A DNA stretch of 64,000 bases from Magnaporthiopsis rhizophila (lineage: Eukaryota > Ascomycota > Sordariomycetes > Magnaporthales > Magnaporthaceae). The stretch is taken from contig PYSS01000045.1 of the NCBI GenBank assembly GCA_003049465.1, positions 124,001 to 188,000 of the forward strand. The letters run 5' to 3'. The position numbers and the translations under genes were made by a program. The notes below the pieces were generated by a model. That model was given only the letters and a program-made list of their open reading frames with translations. It had not been told where the DNA came from and did no database searches. This document shows positions 21,681 through 32,543 of the stretch, piece by piece (position 1 is the stretch's first letter; every line of letters starts with the position of its first letter).

Positions 21681-23408
21681 TCACGACCACAGCTTCTGGA
21701 TCAGATACTCAATCTGCTCCGTCCGATACGTATCAGGCTCAGCGTACGCGAGCGCCGTGACATTAACGTCAAAACCCATATTGCGTGGCGACCCGTCCTC
21801 CTCGTACCGCGGCCAGCGCACGTCAGTGACCCCTCGGTGGGCGTTGGGGTCTCCCGAGACGATGAAGGCCACCCACATGCGCGACATGACGTCTGCCAGC
21901 CTCCCAAACGTCGCCGGTTTCCCCTCGAACGGGTTCACGGCCACGGCGGTGTCGTAGCCCAGCCCGCGCGTGTTGTTGAACACAAAGGCCACCTCCTGGA
22001 AGTGCGTGGCCCCGAGCGCGGGCGAGATGCCGTTGACTAGCACGTTGAAGTGGTAGCTCCAGACGGGCAGCCCGGCCCGCGCCCACGTGCGCGCCCACAC
22101 CCGCCGCGGCCCGTGCTGCGACCGGTCGCCGCCAAATGCCGACGCGCGCTTCCACATGGCGCCGTAGTTTCTGCCACTGCCACCGCCAGGAGGAGGCCGC
22201 CCGTGAAGAGTGGCTGGGATGCCGACGCGCGGATCGTCCGGGTACAGCGCCGAGAGCACCTCGGTCGTGGCGTTGGCGGCGCCGGCGCCATCGCGCAGGT
22301 AGGCGCGCCACTGCGCCTCGGTGTCGACGCCGTACTGGCCGAACGCGGTGCCCTCGTCGAAGTTGGCCCCGATAACCACCGGCACGCGCGTGAAGCTGCC
22401 GGCGCCGAGCAGCTTGTGCCGCGGCGCCTGCAGGAAGTCGCCGTCCACCACGCCCCTGAAGGGCGGGCTGGCCGTCGCGTTGATGGCGTCGCTCAGCGTC
22501 CACGCCGGCACCGCGCGCAGGCAGGCCAGCGAGTCGACCGTGCCGCCGCCGCCGCAGCCGACCTTGGCGGCCAGGGCGTCGTAGTAGTCCTGCCAGACGT
22601 CCCCCGCCCGCGGCACCTCGCCGAGGTCGATGTCGAACCCGGTCCCGCTCTGCATGATGGCGCCGCGGTACAGCTTGTCGTCACGTCCACCGTACGCCAG
22701 CATCTGCGTCGCCACGCTGCGCCCGCCCGCGCTCTCGCCCCAGAGCGTCACCCTGTCCGGGTCGCCGCGGAAGGCACCGATGTTCTCCCTCACCCACTGC
22801 AGCGCCAGCCGCTGGTCCCGGAATCCGAGGTTGCCCGCGCCCGCTTTCTTCATCTCGTCGCTCCACAGGAACCCCCAGGTGTGCAGGCGGTAGTTGATGC
22901 TGGTGGCGATGAATGGCGTGCCCATCCGGACCGACTGCTCCACGATGAAGGACAGGTTGTACCGCGGGTCTGAGCTTCCGCCGTTCGCGAGGCTGCCGCC
23001 GTGGATCCAGACGGCGACGGGCAGCTTCGCGTCGGGTTTGACGCCGTGCGGGCGCACCACGTTGATGGTCAGGCAGTCTTCGGAGACGTGGTTGCCCAGC
23101 ACCCACGTGTCGCTGCCGTATCCGAAGCATATGGGCGAGTACTCGGTCGCGTTGCGCCGCCCCTTCCAGCTCCTGGTGCTGAGCGGCTGCGGCGGCCGGA
23201 AGCGCAGGTCGCCCACCGGCGGCTCGGCGTAGGGCATGCCCAGGAACATGTCCTGGTGGTAGGTCGGGTTGTAGATGCCATAGTAGGTGCCGTTCTTGAG
23301 GTGCGCCGTAGGGGGAGTAGCAGAGCGGCCGCCGGACGGCTTGACGGCGGCGGCCGTGGCCGAGGCGACAACGGCCGAGAGGACCGCCAACAGACTGAGC
23401 CGGGCCAT
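21681..23408 (-). CDS. Secreted type B carboxylesterase
   Basis: One uninterrupted frame of 575 residues. A signal peptide is visible (MARLSLLAVLSAVVASATAAA). The alpha/beta-hydrolase core carries the oxyanion-hole motif HGGS near residue 135, the nucleophile motif GESAGG (Ser near 226), the acid residue in NFDEGTAFG (near 350) and the His in GATHFQEV (near 467), so the catalytic triad looks complete. The early EDCLTINV is the type B carboxylesterase second signature. Family members hydrolyse carboxylic esters; some fungal ones act on mycotoxins, lipids or plant esters, and the substrate cannot be read here. Several N-x-S/T sites fit secretion and glycosylation. There are no introns, in contrast with most neighbours. 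Long antisense frames overlap it and were ignored. Confidence 0.93.
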   Translation of the reverse strand: MARLSLLAVLSAVVASATAAAVKPSGGRSATPPTAHLKNGTYYGIYNPTYHQDMFLGMPYAEPPVGDLRFRPPQPLSTRSWKGRRNATEYSPICFGYGSDTWVLGNHVSEDCLTINVVRPHGVKPDAKLPVAVWIHGGSLANGGSSDPRYNLSFIVEQSVRMGTPFIATSINYRLHTWGFLWSDEMKKAGAGNLGFRDQRLALQWVRENIGAFRGDPDRVTLWGESAGGRSVATQMLAYGGRDDKLYRGAIMQSGTGFDIDLGEVPRAGDVWQDYYDALAAKVGCGGGGTVDSLACLRAVPAWTLSDAINATASPPFRGVVDGDFLQAPRHKLLGAGSFTRVPVVIGANFDEGTAFGQYGVDTEAQWRAYLRDGAGAANATTEVLSALYPDDPRVGIPATLHGRPPPGGGSGRNYGAMWKRASAFGGDRSQHGPRRVWARTWARAGLPVWSYHFNVLVNGISPALGATHFQEVAFVFNNTRGLGYDTAVAVNPFEGKPATFGRLADVMSRMWVAFIVSGDPNAHRGVTDVRWPRYEEDGSPRNMGFDVNVTALAYAEPDTYRTEQIEYLIQKLWS

Positions 23409-24127
23409 GGTCGTGTCTACCTACGTGCTGGACGCTTCAGCAGGGATTCAACAACTCGGCACGAGCAAAGAGTCCCATCCAGCAGAGCCCCCCTCACCTG
23501 GGGGCACGAAGACGAGCAAGCCATTTTGTACTCGCCCGTCTAGAGCGGGGATCGGTACAACATCGGGTTATCAGTGTCTGCAATCTCGCTGGCGTCGGCA
23601 ACTACCACAGTACCAGCGAGCGTCCTTTCCTACCCCATGTGTCAGGGGTGCAATCTGGGGGAACGAGCGGGGGATGTAACGAAAAAGATGGGGTAGGCAA
23701 GCAGAGAGGATGCAGAGGACCACAGGAACTGAGTAGGACAAGCATCGTCAGCGTGACTCCCCAGACATTTCTTCCCCGCAAATCGTCCCCCACAAGTCGG
23801 GCCTATGTTGGGGGAACGCTGGGGGCCCCAGAGTGGGGATCGAATCCAGCTCGGCGACATGGCCGATGTTTGCTACCCGCCCCTGTATCATGCAGCTCTA
23901 AGCTTCCATACCAAAGACCACACTTCCATCCACAAGTGGTGATAACAAAAGGTCTTCTGTTGTTCTAAATCTTTCTGCTTTTGCTTTTTTTCGATGCCCA
24001 TCGCGGATTGATTGGTGGATATCCCAACGATTCCAGAGTCAACGCCAAGCCCAACATTTCCCGTTAAGTGCGAAGGATAGATCTAGAGTCTTGGCCAAAG
24101 TACACATCGTCGCAAAAACACGCGCCC
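23409..24127. other. Intergenic region upstream of carboxylesterase
   Basis: This is the promoter region of the carboxylesterase gene on one side and the LYS1 3' flank on the other. No gene or RNA was recognised. Runs of three to five G occur around 23800-23840. Confidence 0.45.
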
Positions 24128-25476
24128 TCAAGGAAGGGTCTTGACCTTCTCGTGAAACAGCTTCTCGGCGCCGGCCCACACGGGGTCGTTCTTGCGGTCC
24201 TTGAGGGTGAGGAGATACGGCAGCAGGTCGTTGCTGAAGGATTCGGACGCCTCCCTGGGCAGCAGGCTAGGGAGGTGGTCGATGCTGATGACGCTGAGGG
24301 GCGGGCCGGACTTGAGGCCCTCGACGGGCACGGTGGGCTTGTCGAAAGTGGTGGCGACGGTGTAGACAGGGACGGGGTTGAAAGGGTTGGTCGTGTCGGC
24401 GGAGCAGTCGTTGATGACGCTCAGCTTGCGGTCGGGCGAGTTGAGTGTCTCGAGCGTGACAAAAGGCGGGATCTGCTTGTTGAGGTAGATGCAGTTGACA
24501 AAGATGTCGCTCTCCACCACCTCCTTGAACGGCCCGCCGGGCGCCGTCTCGGGCAGGTCCCACTTGAGGATGTTCTCGTCGGGCAGGCCGGCCTTGAGGC
24601 ACAGGTCGACGGCGCCGCGGCCGCAGCGGCCCAGGGCGCCGATCACGATGACGCGGGGCGCGCGGCCGGCCTTGGAGGTGCCCTCAGCGAGGGACTTCTT
24701 GACCTCGGCGACCAGCGACGCCTCGTTCGGGTGGCTCTCGACGCCGGGCAGAGGGGTGCCGTCCGGGTGGGCCAGCTGCCAAGCCCAGTTCTGGAGGGCC
24801 AGGGCGGCGCCCGCGAACCCGGCCCAGAAGCCAAAGGCGGCCACGCGGCGGCCGTCCTTCTCCAGGAACTCGATGTCGAGCAGCATGCCGTCGCCATCGT
24901 GATACCTCCGCAGGACCTTGTCCCAGCCGCCCTGGTTCTTGTAGCAGTGCGCGAACTGGACGTGGGTGTGCTTGAGCGGGACTGGTTCGGGCTGGTTAGC
25001 GGCAAGTGACCGGCTGCTAGGGTGTCGTCGTCCACAAGGAGGAGGCGATTCGAGACTCACAGTCCTTCTCCTCCAGCTCCTTCAGCCCGATGATGATGTG
25101 GTCCTTGGGGACCTGCTCCCAGCTCCCCTCGGGAACCAAGGTGGCGCCGACGGCCTCGAACTCGGCATCCTCAAAGATGCGGACGGGGCTGCGCTCGACG
25201 TTGACCGTGTAACCGGCCTCGATGAGGGCCTTGGTCGTCTATGGAGGTATACACTCGTTTCAGCAGGCAGTCGCACAGGTTGCACAGGAAATTCAGGAAT
25301 GCTCCGCCTGAGGGCTGTGCTACAATGGCAAAGGTACAGGAATCAGGACGAGAGTGGGTGTGAGAGTGAGGTGAAGGGCGAGGAGTGAAAACGAGGCTCG
25401 GCCTTACATTAGGCGTCAGAGCAGACCGGTGCTCCAGCGGCTTGGTCTCGGAACGCAGATGCAAAACGGTCGACAT
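24128..25476 (-). CDS. LYS1: Saccharopine dehydrogenase (NAD+, L-lysine forming)
   Basis: Three exons on the minus strand, 25476-25408, 25238-25061 and 24981-24128, give 366 residues, close to the usual 370 or so. It catalyses the last step of the fungal alpha-aminoadipate pathway, saccharopine to lysine plus 2-oxoglutarate. Exon 1 ends in EHRSALTPN. The exon 2/3 join restores EEKDFPLKHTHVQFAHCYK, a block typical of the family. A Rossmann glycine motif is seen in VIVIGALGRCGRGAVDLC, and the C-terminal DCSADTTNPFNPVP is also typical. The donors are GTAAGG and GTGAGT; the second intron has a GCTAAC branch site. No N-terminal targeting peptide or PTS1 is visible. Confidence 0.95.
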
Positions 25477-27666
25477 GTTTTCTGTCTTGGCCTATTACTT
25501 GTTTTATTGCTGGTAGATGCAATTGAGTCCTGGTCCAGCTGTCGTCCCAACTTGCTTTCCCTCCGCCTAATATCTTGCACCAAAAAGCTTCGGTCCTGCT
25601 CTGCGGCCGAAATGCGGGACGGCTAACTTTTCCAATTGGTGGGGTGTGTGAATCACAGCCTTCTTCACCGCCCGGCAGTTCAGCCAGCGCTCCAGCTCGG
25701 GAGCAAATCCTGGGAAACGCCAGTAGACTCCCGCTTCCATTCCTGCTACCGGCTTTGACTTGCGACACAATGACGATACAATTAGCCTTTGCATAAAACG
25801 CGGTTCTAATTCTAATACGTGGCCAGTCCCGAAGCCCTCATCACAGCACGGGGTCAAGAAGGGGCGTCGATCACAGACAAGTTCTGCTTTCTTGGTCTTT
25901 TGTTTTGCCCCATGGCTCCGTTGCGCGCTACCTATAACGGCTGTACTACAGGTCTTTGCCGGTTACTCGGACACAGGGCAGACCCTTCTTGACGGCCAAT
26001 TTCAGGCATCGTCGAACCAGATGGTCTCTCTTATGCAGTAGTCGCCGTCCGTGTCCCGGGCCGGCTTCCAGACCAATGATGGAAGCCCTGCGCCAGGTCC
26101 GCCCCTCGTCGATCGAGTCGGAAGAGAGGCGCAGTCGAGCCGAGGCAGCGTGGACGCAGCATGATAAAGGGCGCTAGGAGGCGACGTTAATCCAACCGCC
26201 GGTGTTTTTTCCACATTTCGGCCGACGCCGTCATTGAGTGGCTTTTAGAGCTTGGATTCGCAATTCGGTTCCTTCAAAAATGGAGACAAACGGGGAACCC
26301 AAAAAAAGGGCGCGAGATTGGAAGTGGGGGGTTTGATTCCCGGGTCAGTCGGTGCATGACATCAGTTTTTGTCGGGACAAGACAGCAGAGGGACAACCGC
26401 CGAGGCCCCTTCGTGGACGGATCACGAGGGCCCAGATATTGATGGGTCGTGACACTGTAACTGGGGTGCGTGGTTCGCATCGGTCAAGGCCGTGGCCTCT
26501 GGCAGCTGGTCCATTACGCGCAGGGGCGTCTGTCTCCTCCTCGGCCATTTTCCCCTGTCTGCTGCCCTCGTGGATGCGCCCACTGTCGAAAAGGGTTTGG
26601 GCACGAAGCGGAACACCCACCGAACCTGCCGCGGCTTTCCTGGGCAGCAATCAGAACAGCGCCGGACGCGGGGGAGCAGCAAGCAAGGGCTGCCACTTCA
26701 GCTGCAATGCAGCCCAGGGCTGAATCCGAAAGGACAATAGGCCGTCAGCCGAGTCTTTGATGGGGGGTTCTAAAGCAGGCACTCGAGACGGAAAGAAGCG
26801 GTTGTGTGGGGTGGGATCGCACAATTGGAGCGCTGCGGCGCCAGGCAGGGGTGACGATTGGGCCGCTAGTGCTGCGAGGAGGGAGAGGCGCAGATGCGTG
26901 AGGCGGCATCCATGTTTGTTGAGCCCGGCCCAGCATTTCTTGGAGCCCCATCGCATTTCCGTTGATGAGAGCGAAAGCCACGACGGAGATCTGGTCGATA
27001 GTAAAGGCCCAACGGCCGGCAGCCTGCAGATCGGGCGTGGAGGCGAGCGAGGAGATTGCCTATGAAGAGCCAGCGAGGCGTCCAGAGAAAGAAGGCTACT
27101 TGCGGCTTTGTGGAGCGCATGGCAAAGTAAGCAGAGCCCAGCATAAAACAATAAAAAAAGACCAAGATCCATCGGCCCATTGGTGGCGCATCGAGCGGTC
27201 GTTCACACGAGCATTGGGCAAGGCGTGCATGTGAACAGGCTAGGGCCAAAAACGGACAAGGTACAGGCGTCAGCTCCCGCACCTCTCGTGTCTCCACCAG
27301 GTCTCAAGGTTGCGAAGGCACGGCTTAGCCCGCCGTCGTCCTCTCTACCGTCTCAACTACATTGAGCCCGCCATCCCCGTCCATATTACCTGGAATGCCC
27401 CTGTCCGACATTGTTTTGTTTGCCCTACTTTTACGTTATAGCAGCGCTCACGTCCCGACTCTGTTCCAGCCCAAAACATCTCGCGTCCTCCTGACGACTC
27501 CTTCCAGTTCCGGTCCCATTTCCAGTCGCAACCTTTGCAGAGCGGCGGCACTTTGAAAAAAAAAACAAACAAAGCCGACCCGCACCAACCGAGGGGGCTG
27601 GCAGCATCGAGAGGAGCGAAGCCGCCCCAACGGCAGCCGACGGCCCGCGGTGACAAAAAAAGAAAA
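25477..27666. other. Divergent promoter region LYS1 / lipin
   Basis: About 2.2 kb between two genes transcribed away from each other. The right end is the lipin leader, with A-rich sequence just before the ATG at 27667. Small open frames occur on both strands around 25.8-27.2 kb, but none has a family match or a coding-like codon pattern I can defend. No RNA gene was recognised. Confidence 0.45.
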
Positions 27667-30067
27667 ATGCAATACGTCAGGAATCTGAGCGACTCCGTGT
27701 CGACGGCGTGGAACTCGATCAACCCCGCGACCCTCAGCGGCGCCATCGATGTCATCGTCGTCGAGCAGGAGGACGGCACCCTGCTGTGCTCGCCTTTCCA
27801 CGTCCGCTTCGGCAAGTTCTCGCTGCTGCGGCCCTACGAGAAGAAGGTCGAGTTCAAGGTCAATGGCGTCAAACAGGACTACTCGATGAAGCTCGGCGAG
27901 GGCGGCGAGGCCTTCTTCGTCTTCGAGACCACCGACAACATCCCCAAGAGCATGCAGACCTCCCCAATCGCCTCGCCCGCCTCGAGCCCCTCCTTCAACC
28001 CACAGCAGAACGCCCTCCAAGACCCCGAGGCCTTTGAGCTGGACGCCGACGCCACGGCCAAGCCTCGCGCGGGCAGTCTGGTTAGGCCATCGCCCAACGT
28101 TCTTCCACCCGGCGCGACAGCACGAGAAAATGGTAGGCACTCCTGATGGCCCATATACCACAGTTCAGGGGCGGGCAGTTGTCCGAGGGCCGTTCGGATG
28201 AGAGACTGGGTAGTCAACTGACACTATACACATTCTAGGCATGCTGACGCCGCTTTCGACCTCCCCTCAACTATCGACCAAGCAGCTACAGTCGGGAGAC
28301 TGGTCCAACTACGATCAAAGACACCATAGCGATACGGTCCTAGCTCAGCGCACGCGCCGGCAGTCCTCCAACCTGGACGTCGACGACATGTCCCTCGAGC
28401 CCGCCAGCCCAGCAGAACTCTCGGACCGATCCCAGAGCCCACCGCCGCTCGGGCCTAGGGAGGCTCTCGAGAGGGCTCTTGCGCTGTCGCGGGAGCTATC
28501 CGCAGTCAACATCCGCACCAAGGTGACCGAGACGGGCGATTTGATGCTCGAAATGAGCGGCGCCAACGAGGACGATGCCTTCCGCGCAGAGATCCTTGCG
28601 CGCAAGGTCCTCTCTCAAGAACTGGCCGGCAACTATGACGTCGGCGCCCTGATCGGCATGGACGAGCAGGGCAATCTGTGGATCTACAGCAGCGAGGAGG
28701 CCAAGGATGCCGCCATGAAGAAGACTATGGAGGCGACATACCGCCACGCCCACCCCAACATTTCTCTCGACGCCGTGTCCGACCCGGGCTACCAGAGCGA
28801 CGACAGCTCCGGCACGGCATCCCAGATCCCGATGCACAGGAGAACCGAGTCCGATGTCGGGCAGCTGCCGCTGCAGACGCCGCCGTCGTCGCCAGGCTCC
28901 ACCAGCGTCGGCGATCCTAACCGGAACTACGCCAAGACGCTCCGCCTGACCAGCGACCAGCTCAAGGCCATGAACCTCAAGCCGGGCGAGAACCAGCTGA
29001 GCTTCACCGTCAACCGCGCGACATGCTCGGCCAACATGTACCTGTGGAAGCACGAAACGCCCGTCGTCATTTCGGACATCGACGGCACCATCACCAAGTC
29101 GGACGCGCTGGGCCACGTGCTCAACATGATCGGCCGCGACTGGACGCACGCGGGCGTCGCCAAGCTCTACAACGACATCGCCAACAACGGCTACAACATC
29201 ATGTACCTGACCAGCCGGTCGGTCGGCCAGGCCGACACGACGCGGGCGTACCTCCACGGCATCGTGCAGGACGGCCTCAAGCTCCCGCGCGGCCCCACGA
29301 TCCTGTCGCCGGACCGCACGCTGGCGGCGCTCCGCCGCGAGGTGTACCTGCGCAAGCCGCACATCTTCAAGATGGCCACGCTGCGCGACATCCGCAGCCT
29401 CTACGGCGCCGACCACCACGCCTTCTACGCCGGGTTCGGCAACCGGCTGACGGACCAGATCTCGTACCGCACCGTCGACGTGCCGCGCACGCGCATCTTC
29501 ACCATCAACTCCAACGCCGAGGTGTCGCTCGACCTGCTGAGCCTCAACAAGCTCAAGCTCAGCTACCTGAGCATGTCGGAGATTGTGGAGCACTACTTCC
29601 CGCCCGTCAGCACCCTCGTGACGGGCGGCGGCGAGGAGTTTACCGACTTCACCTTTTGGCGCGACACCCCTCTCGACCTGGACGAGTTCTCGGCCAGCGA
29701 CTCGGAGGAGGCCAAGGATGGAGAGGACGCCGAGGAGGGGAGCCAGTACGCCGAGGACGAGGACGAGGAGGTCGACGAGGCGCTCGGCGACAGCTACATC
29801 TCGAGGGGCTCGGGCGAGTACGCCGAGATGGAGGAGAGCATCTACTACGACGACGAGGACGCCGACGATGAGGAGGAAGGGGCCGAGCTGGAGCACGATG
29901 GCGACGCCGACGACGACCACGAGGGAAACACGACCGTCGGAGCAGACGATGCCGTCCCGGCCAGTGACGCCGAGACGCTGACATCACCTGCTGTGGAGGA
30001 CGACGCCGACGCAGAGGTGATTACCGGCGTCAAGAACCTCAAGGTGACCAAGGATGCCAAACCATAA
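27667..30067 (+). CDS. PAH1: Lipin-type phosphatidate phosphatase
   Basis: Exons 27667-28132 and 28239-30067 give 764 residues. Lipins dephosphorylate phosphatidate to diacylglycerol and set the balance between membrane phospholipid and storage fat at the ER/nuclear membrane. The N-LIP domain begins at residue 1 (MQYVRNLSDSVSTAWNSINP) and runs to about 110. The catalytic HAD-type motif DIDGTITKSD lies near residue 438, followed by GRDWTHAGVAKLY and the AYLHGIVQDGL region of the C-LIP domain. The linker is Ser/Pro rich, and SPTxS-like sites there are potential Cdk or Nem1-Spo7 targets. The last 120 residues are extremely acidic, which in yeast Pah1 helps membrane and Nem1-Spo7 recruitment. The first ATG in frame is chosen because N-LIP starts there. 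Confidence 0.95.
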
Positions 30068-30605
30068 TGGCCCATCGGTTGGTTCCCTGGGCAGGCCTTT
30101 ACTGTTACTTATGACATTCATGTTGTCCGTCGCCGCTCTTCCTGGGCGCATCGGGGACTTTTTTTACGAGCTCAACCGAAGACGAAGAAAAAGAGGGAGG
30201 CGCTTTCAACGCGCTTGGCATGAGGGATGGTTTCGTTTTGTCGCGTCCTTCATGCATGGCTTGCACATTTTTCCTTTTTTTTTTTTTTTTGTCATAGTTT
30301 CACTTTCATGCCCATTGCATAGCAAAGGAGTTTCCGGTTTGATTACCACATGGTTATCTGTCAATAGGTTTCGACTAATAAACAGTTGTAAGATGCTTTG
30401 ACGCTGCTGCACTTGTCCACCAAACTCGGTCACCGGGGGGGAAAACACTTGGCGGAAGATCAGGAACGGGTAGCTGGCTGTTTCTATTGCTGAACCCTCT
30501 TCTCTTTTTGTCTCCTTCCATGTTTAATGGGCATTTCGACGCATCGCCACATGGCCCGGCATGTAGGGTCCAGGGACGCGATATCCTCCTTTAACCTTTT
30601 AGCCT
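30068..30605. other. Convergent spacer lipin / TAF9
   Basis: This holds the 3' flanks of two facing genes, with a T run at about 30276-30290. No gene was recognised. Confidence 0.5.
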
Positions 30606-31607
30606 TCACTCCTCAGCCATCTCCTCGTCAACATCATCCCCAAACACATCATCAATAGTCCCGCCCTCAACCGGCTCCCCGCCAACCTCCTCGTCCGGCC
30701 CGTCGCTCCCCTGCCTAGCCGCCCCGGCGCCGCCTTCAACACCCTCCATGGCGTCCGACATGTCCTCGTCCCCGTCATCGTCATCATCGTCATCATCAAT
30801 GCCAGCCTCGCCAGGACCCCAGGTATCGGTGAGGCCCCACGCGGAACCCGAGAGAACAAAGCGCTCCGAGGGCAGCCGCACGCCCCACTCGGACGGCAGG
30901 ATGCGGGGCAGGGCGGCGCGGTTGCGCTCGCGCGCCGTCTCGAGCAGGAACTCCTTGCTCGCTCCTCCTCCACCCGCCGCGCCTCCCGTCCCGGTATTTG
31001 CGCCCGTGCCCGTGTTTGTGTTTGTAGCGGCAGCGGCAGAGGCGGAGGAGGAAGAGACGCCGACGCCGCCGGCACCGCCACGGAACTGAAAAGCCAACCG
31101 GCTGGCGATGGCGACCTGCACGGCGCTGGCCGAGACGGAGGCGTCGCCGCCGGGGGGCGCCGTGGCAGAGGCGCCCTGCGAGGCGCTGGGCTTGGCGCCG
31201 GCGTGCGTCGTGTAGGGGTCGCCCGACAGATGCAGCGCGTCCGAGAGCACGGCGGCCGTATGGCGGTAGGCAAAGTCGAGCAGCAGAAGCGGCACGCGCG
31301 GCTCAAAGGCCGTCACGCCCTGCGCCGTGAGCAGGAGCTCGAGGGTGCGTGCGTCCCTGGGCCGTGGGGCTTGTTGGTTGTTGCTGCCATTGAGCTGTGC
31401 TTGTGCTTGTTGTTGTTGTTGTTGTTGTTGTTGCTGTTGCTGTTGCTGTTGTGGTGGCTGGGCGGCGGCTGGTGCTGGTGCTGGTTGTTGTTGTGATGGG
31501 GGCTGCGGCTGTGCGCTCGGGACGGCGGCGGCGGCGGCGGCCGGCTGGGTGGTCGTCGCCGGGGCTGGGGGCACCCCGTTGGGCTGCGGTGCTATTGATG
31601 TCGACAT
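30606..31607 (-). CDS. TAF9: TFIID/SAGA subunit TAF9 (histone fold)
   Basis: A single exon of 333 residues from an ATG at 31607. TAF9 is a histone-fold subunit shared by TFIID and SAGA that pairs with TAF6. The fold is visible in PRDARTLELLLTAQGVTAFE and then VPLLLLDFAYRHTAAVLSDA, about residues 79-130, with later segments interrupted by a long Gly/Ala/Ser linker. The conserved C-terminal ARERNRAALPRI is present. The N-terminus is Pro/Ala/Gln rich with a polyglutamine run, and the C-terminus is strongly acidic (DDDDDDDDGDED and onwards). The open frame continues upstream to another ATG at 32051, but that extension looks non-coding (Arg/His/Cys rich, no low-complexity transition), so the internal start is preferred. 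The linker length is unusual and could hide an unrecognised intron. Confidence 0.85.
   Translation of the reverse strand: MSTSIAPQPNGVPPAPATTTQPAAAAAAVPSAQPQPPSQQQPAPAPAAAQPPQQQQQQQQQQQQQQQAQAQLNGSNNQQAPRPRDARTLELLLTAQGVTAFEPRVPLLLLDFAYRHTAAVLSDALHLSGDPYTTHAGAKPSASQGASATAPPGGDASVSASAVQVAIASRLAFQFRGGAGGVGVSSSSASAAAATNTNTGTGANTGTGGAAGGGGASKEFLLETARERNRAALPRILPSEWGVRLPSERFVLSGSAWGLTDTWGPGEAGIDDDDDDDDGDEDMSDAMEGVEGGAGAARQGSDGPDEEVGGEPVEGGTIDDVFGDDVDEEMAEE
31402..31452. repeat. CAA/CAG repeat encoding polyglutamine in TAF9
   Basis: A mixed TTG/CTG triplet run on the plus strand, read on the minus strand as CAA and CAG, encodes the Gln run in the TAF9 N-terminus. Mixed codons suggest the run is constrained as protein rather than only by slippage. 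Confidence 0.85.
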
Positions 31608-32543
31608 TGGGGCTTTCTGTGTCTGTGGCGCCCCGTTGATTCTTTTACTATTATTTTTGCGATGTCGCCTGCCTGAGCCGGCTTGGATCGAAGCAGGGCG
31701 GCGCCGACCTGAGATTCGAGTGGGAGAACTGGGGCCGTTTACGCGACGCGAGACGACCGTTGGGGCTGCGCGAGCCGCGGTCTTGCAGTGGAGTTGTTGA
31801 TGTCTGACGGCTGGTGGTTCGTCAAGGTGAAGCGTAGGTTTCACAAGGCGCGCTCGTATGACGGGTTGAGTCGATCGGTCAGTATGGAGGCGCGGTCGGC
31901 GTGAGCTCAAGCCCAAGTTCTCTACGGAACGGCGCAGATCCCAGCAGGGTGCGTGGGCACGGACCACCACCTTTAAGGCTGTGGCTGCAAGAACATCCCT
32001 GAGGCGACAGCCTCGAGGCGGCTGGAGCTGCACCACCAAACAAACATGCATGGGGCTTCCGTCATCTGATCTTGGTTGATTAAGCTACCCCTTCCATATC
32101 CTATCCTACCCGGCGATATGATATATTCGTGGAAGCCGCCGTCATGCCTCACAAGGTTCCTTCCTTTCTATAAGCCACAGTGTCAGGCAGGCGGTTCAAC
32201 GTTTAAGCTCAGGAATCATCCAAAGCCTATCGATTTTGGCGCTATTCGAACCACTGGCCGGTGACAGACGGCCGCGTGACTCATTATGAAGCATCAATGT
32301 CGGCGTATATACAACCAGCACGTTACTGCCTACATCCTTGATCGATCCAATATCTTGGGCAGTACTCATGTTTATCGTTCAAATACGCACATCCTCAGTC
32401 TGTATTTAGGGTGTATACCTCTTCGCAGACTATCCCAAGTCCATCCGTCGATTCGCCCTGCAACCGGCCGCTGCCCCATCCCATCCCAGGGTCCATATCT
32501 TTCATCTCGTTCCGCCCACACGGCTCATCATAACCCTGAGACC
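31608..32543. other. Divergent promoter region TAF9 / NADAR gene
   Basis: This region lies between divergently transcribed genes. It holds in-frame upstream extensions of both genes, which I judge to be leader sequence. No separate gene was recognised. Confidence 0.45.

Noticed and set aside
23840..23862. ATCGAATCC resembling a tRNA T-loop
   Set aside because: No paired stem on either strand and no cloverleaf around it.
26320..26350. TTTGATTCCC resembling a tRNA T-loop
   Set aside because: The flanking bases do not form a T stem and no acceptor, D or anticodon arms fit.
26651..27172. Minus-strand frame starting with a signal-peptide-like sequence
   Set aside because: The hydrophobic start is followed by Ser/Pro/Arg sequence without a pattern of conservation I recognise; codon use is not coding-like.
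28496..29920. 474-codon antisense open frame over the lipin gene
   Set aside because: It lies opposite the conserved catalytic exon and has a Val/Leu/Arg composition typical of shadow frames.
32286..32543. Upstream 86-residue N-terminal extension of the NADAR protein
   Set aside because: Composition (His, Cys, Tyr, Ser scattered) looks like translated leader; the domain starts well after 32544.
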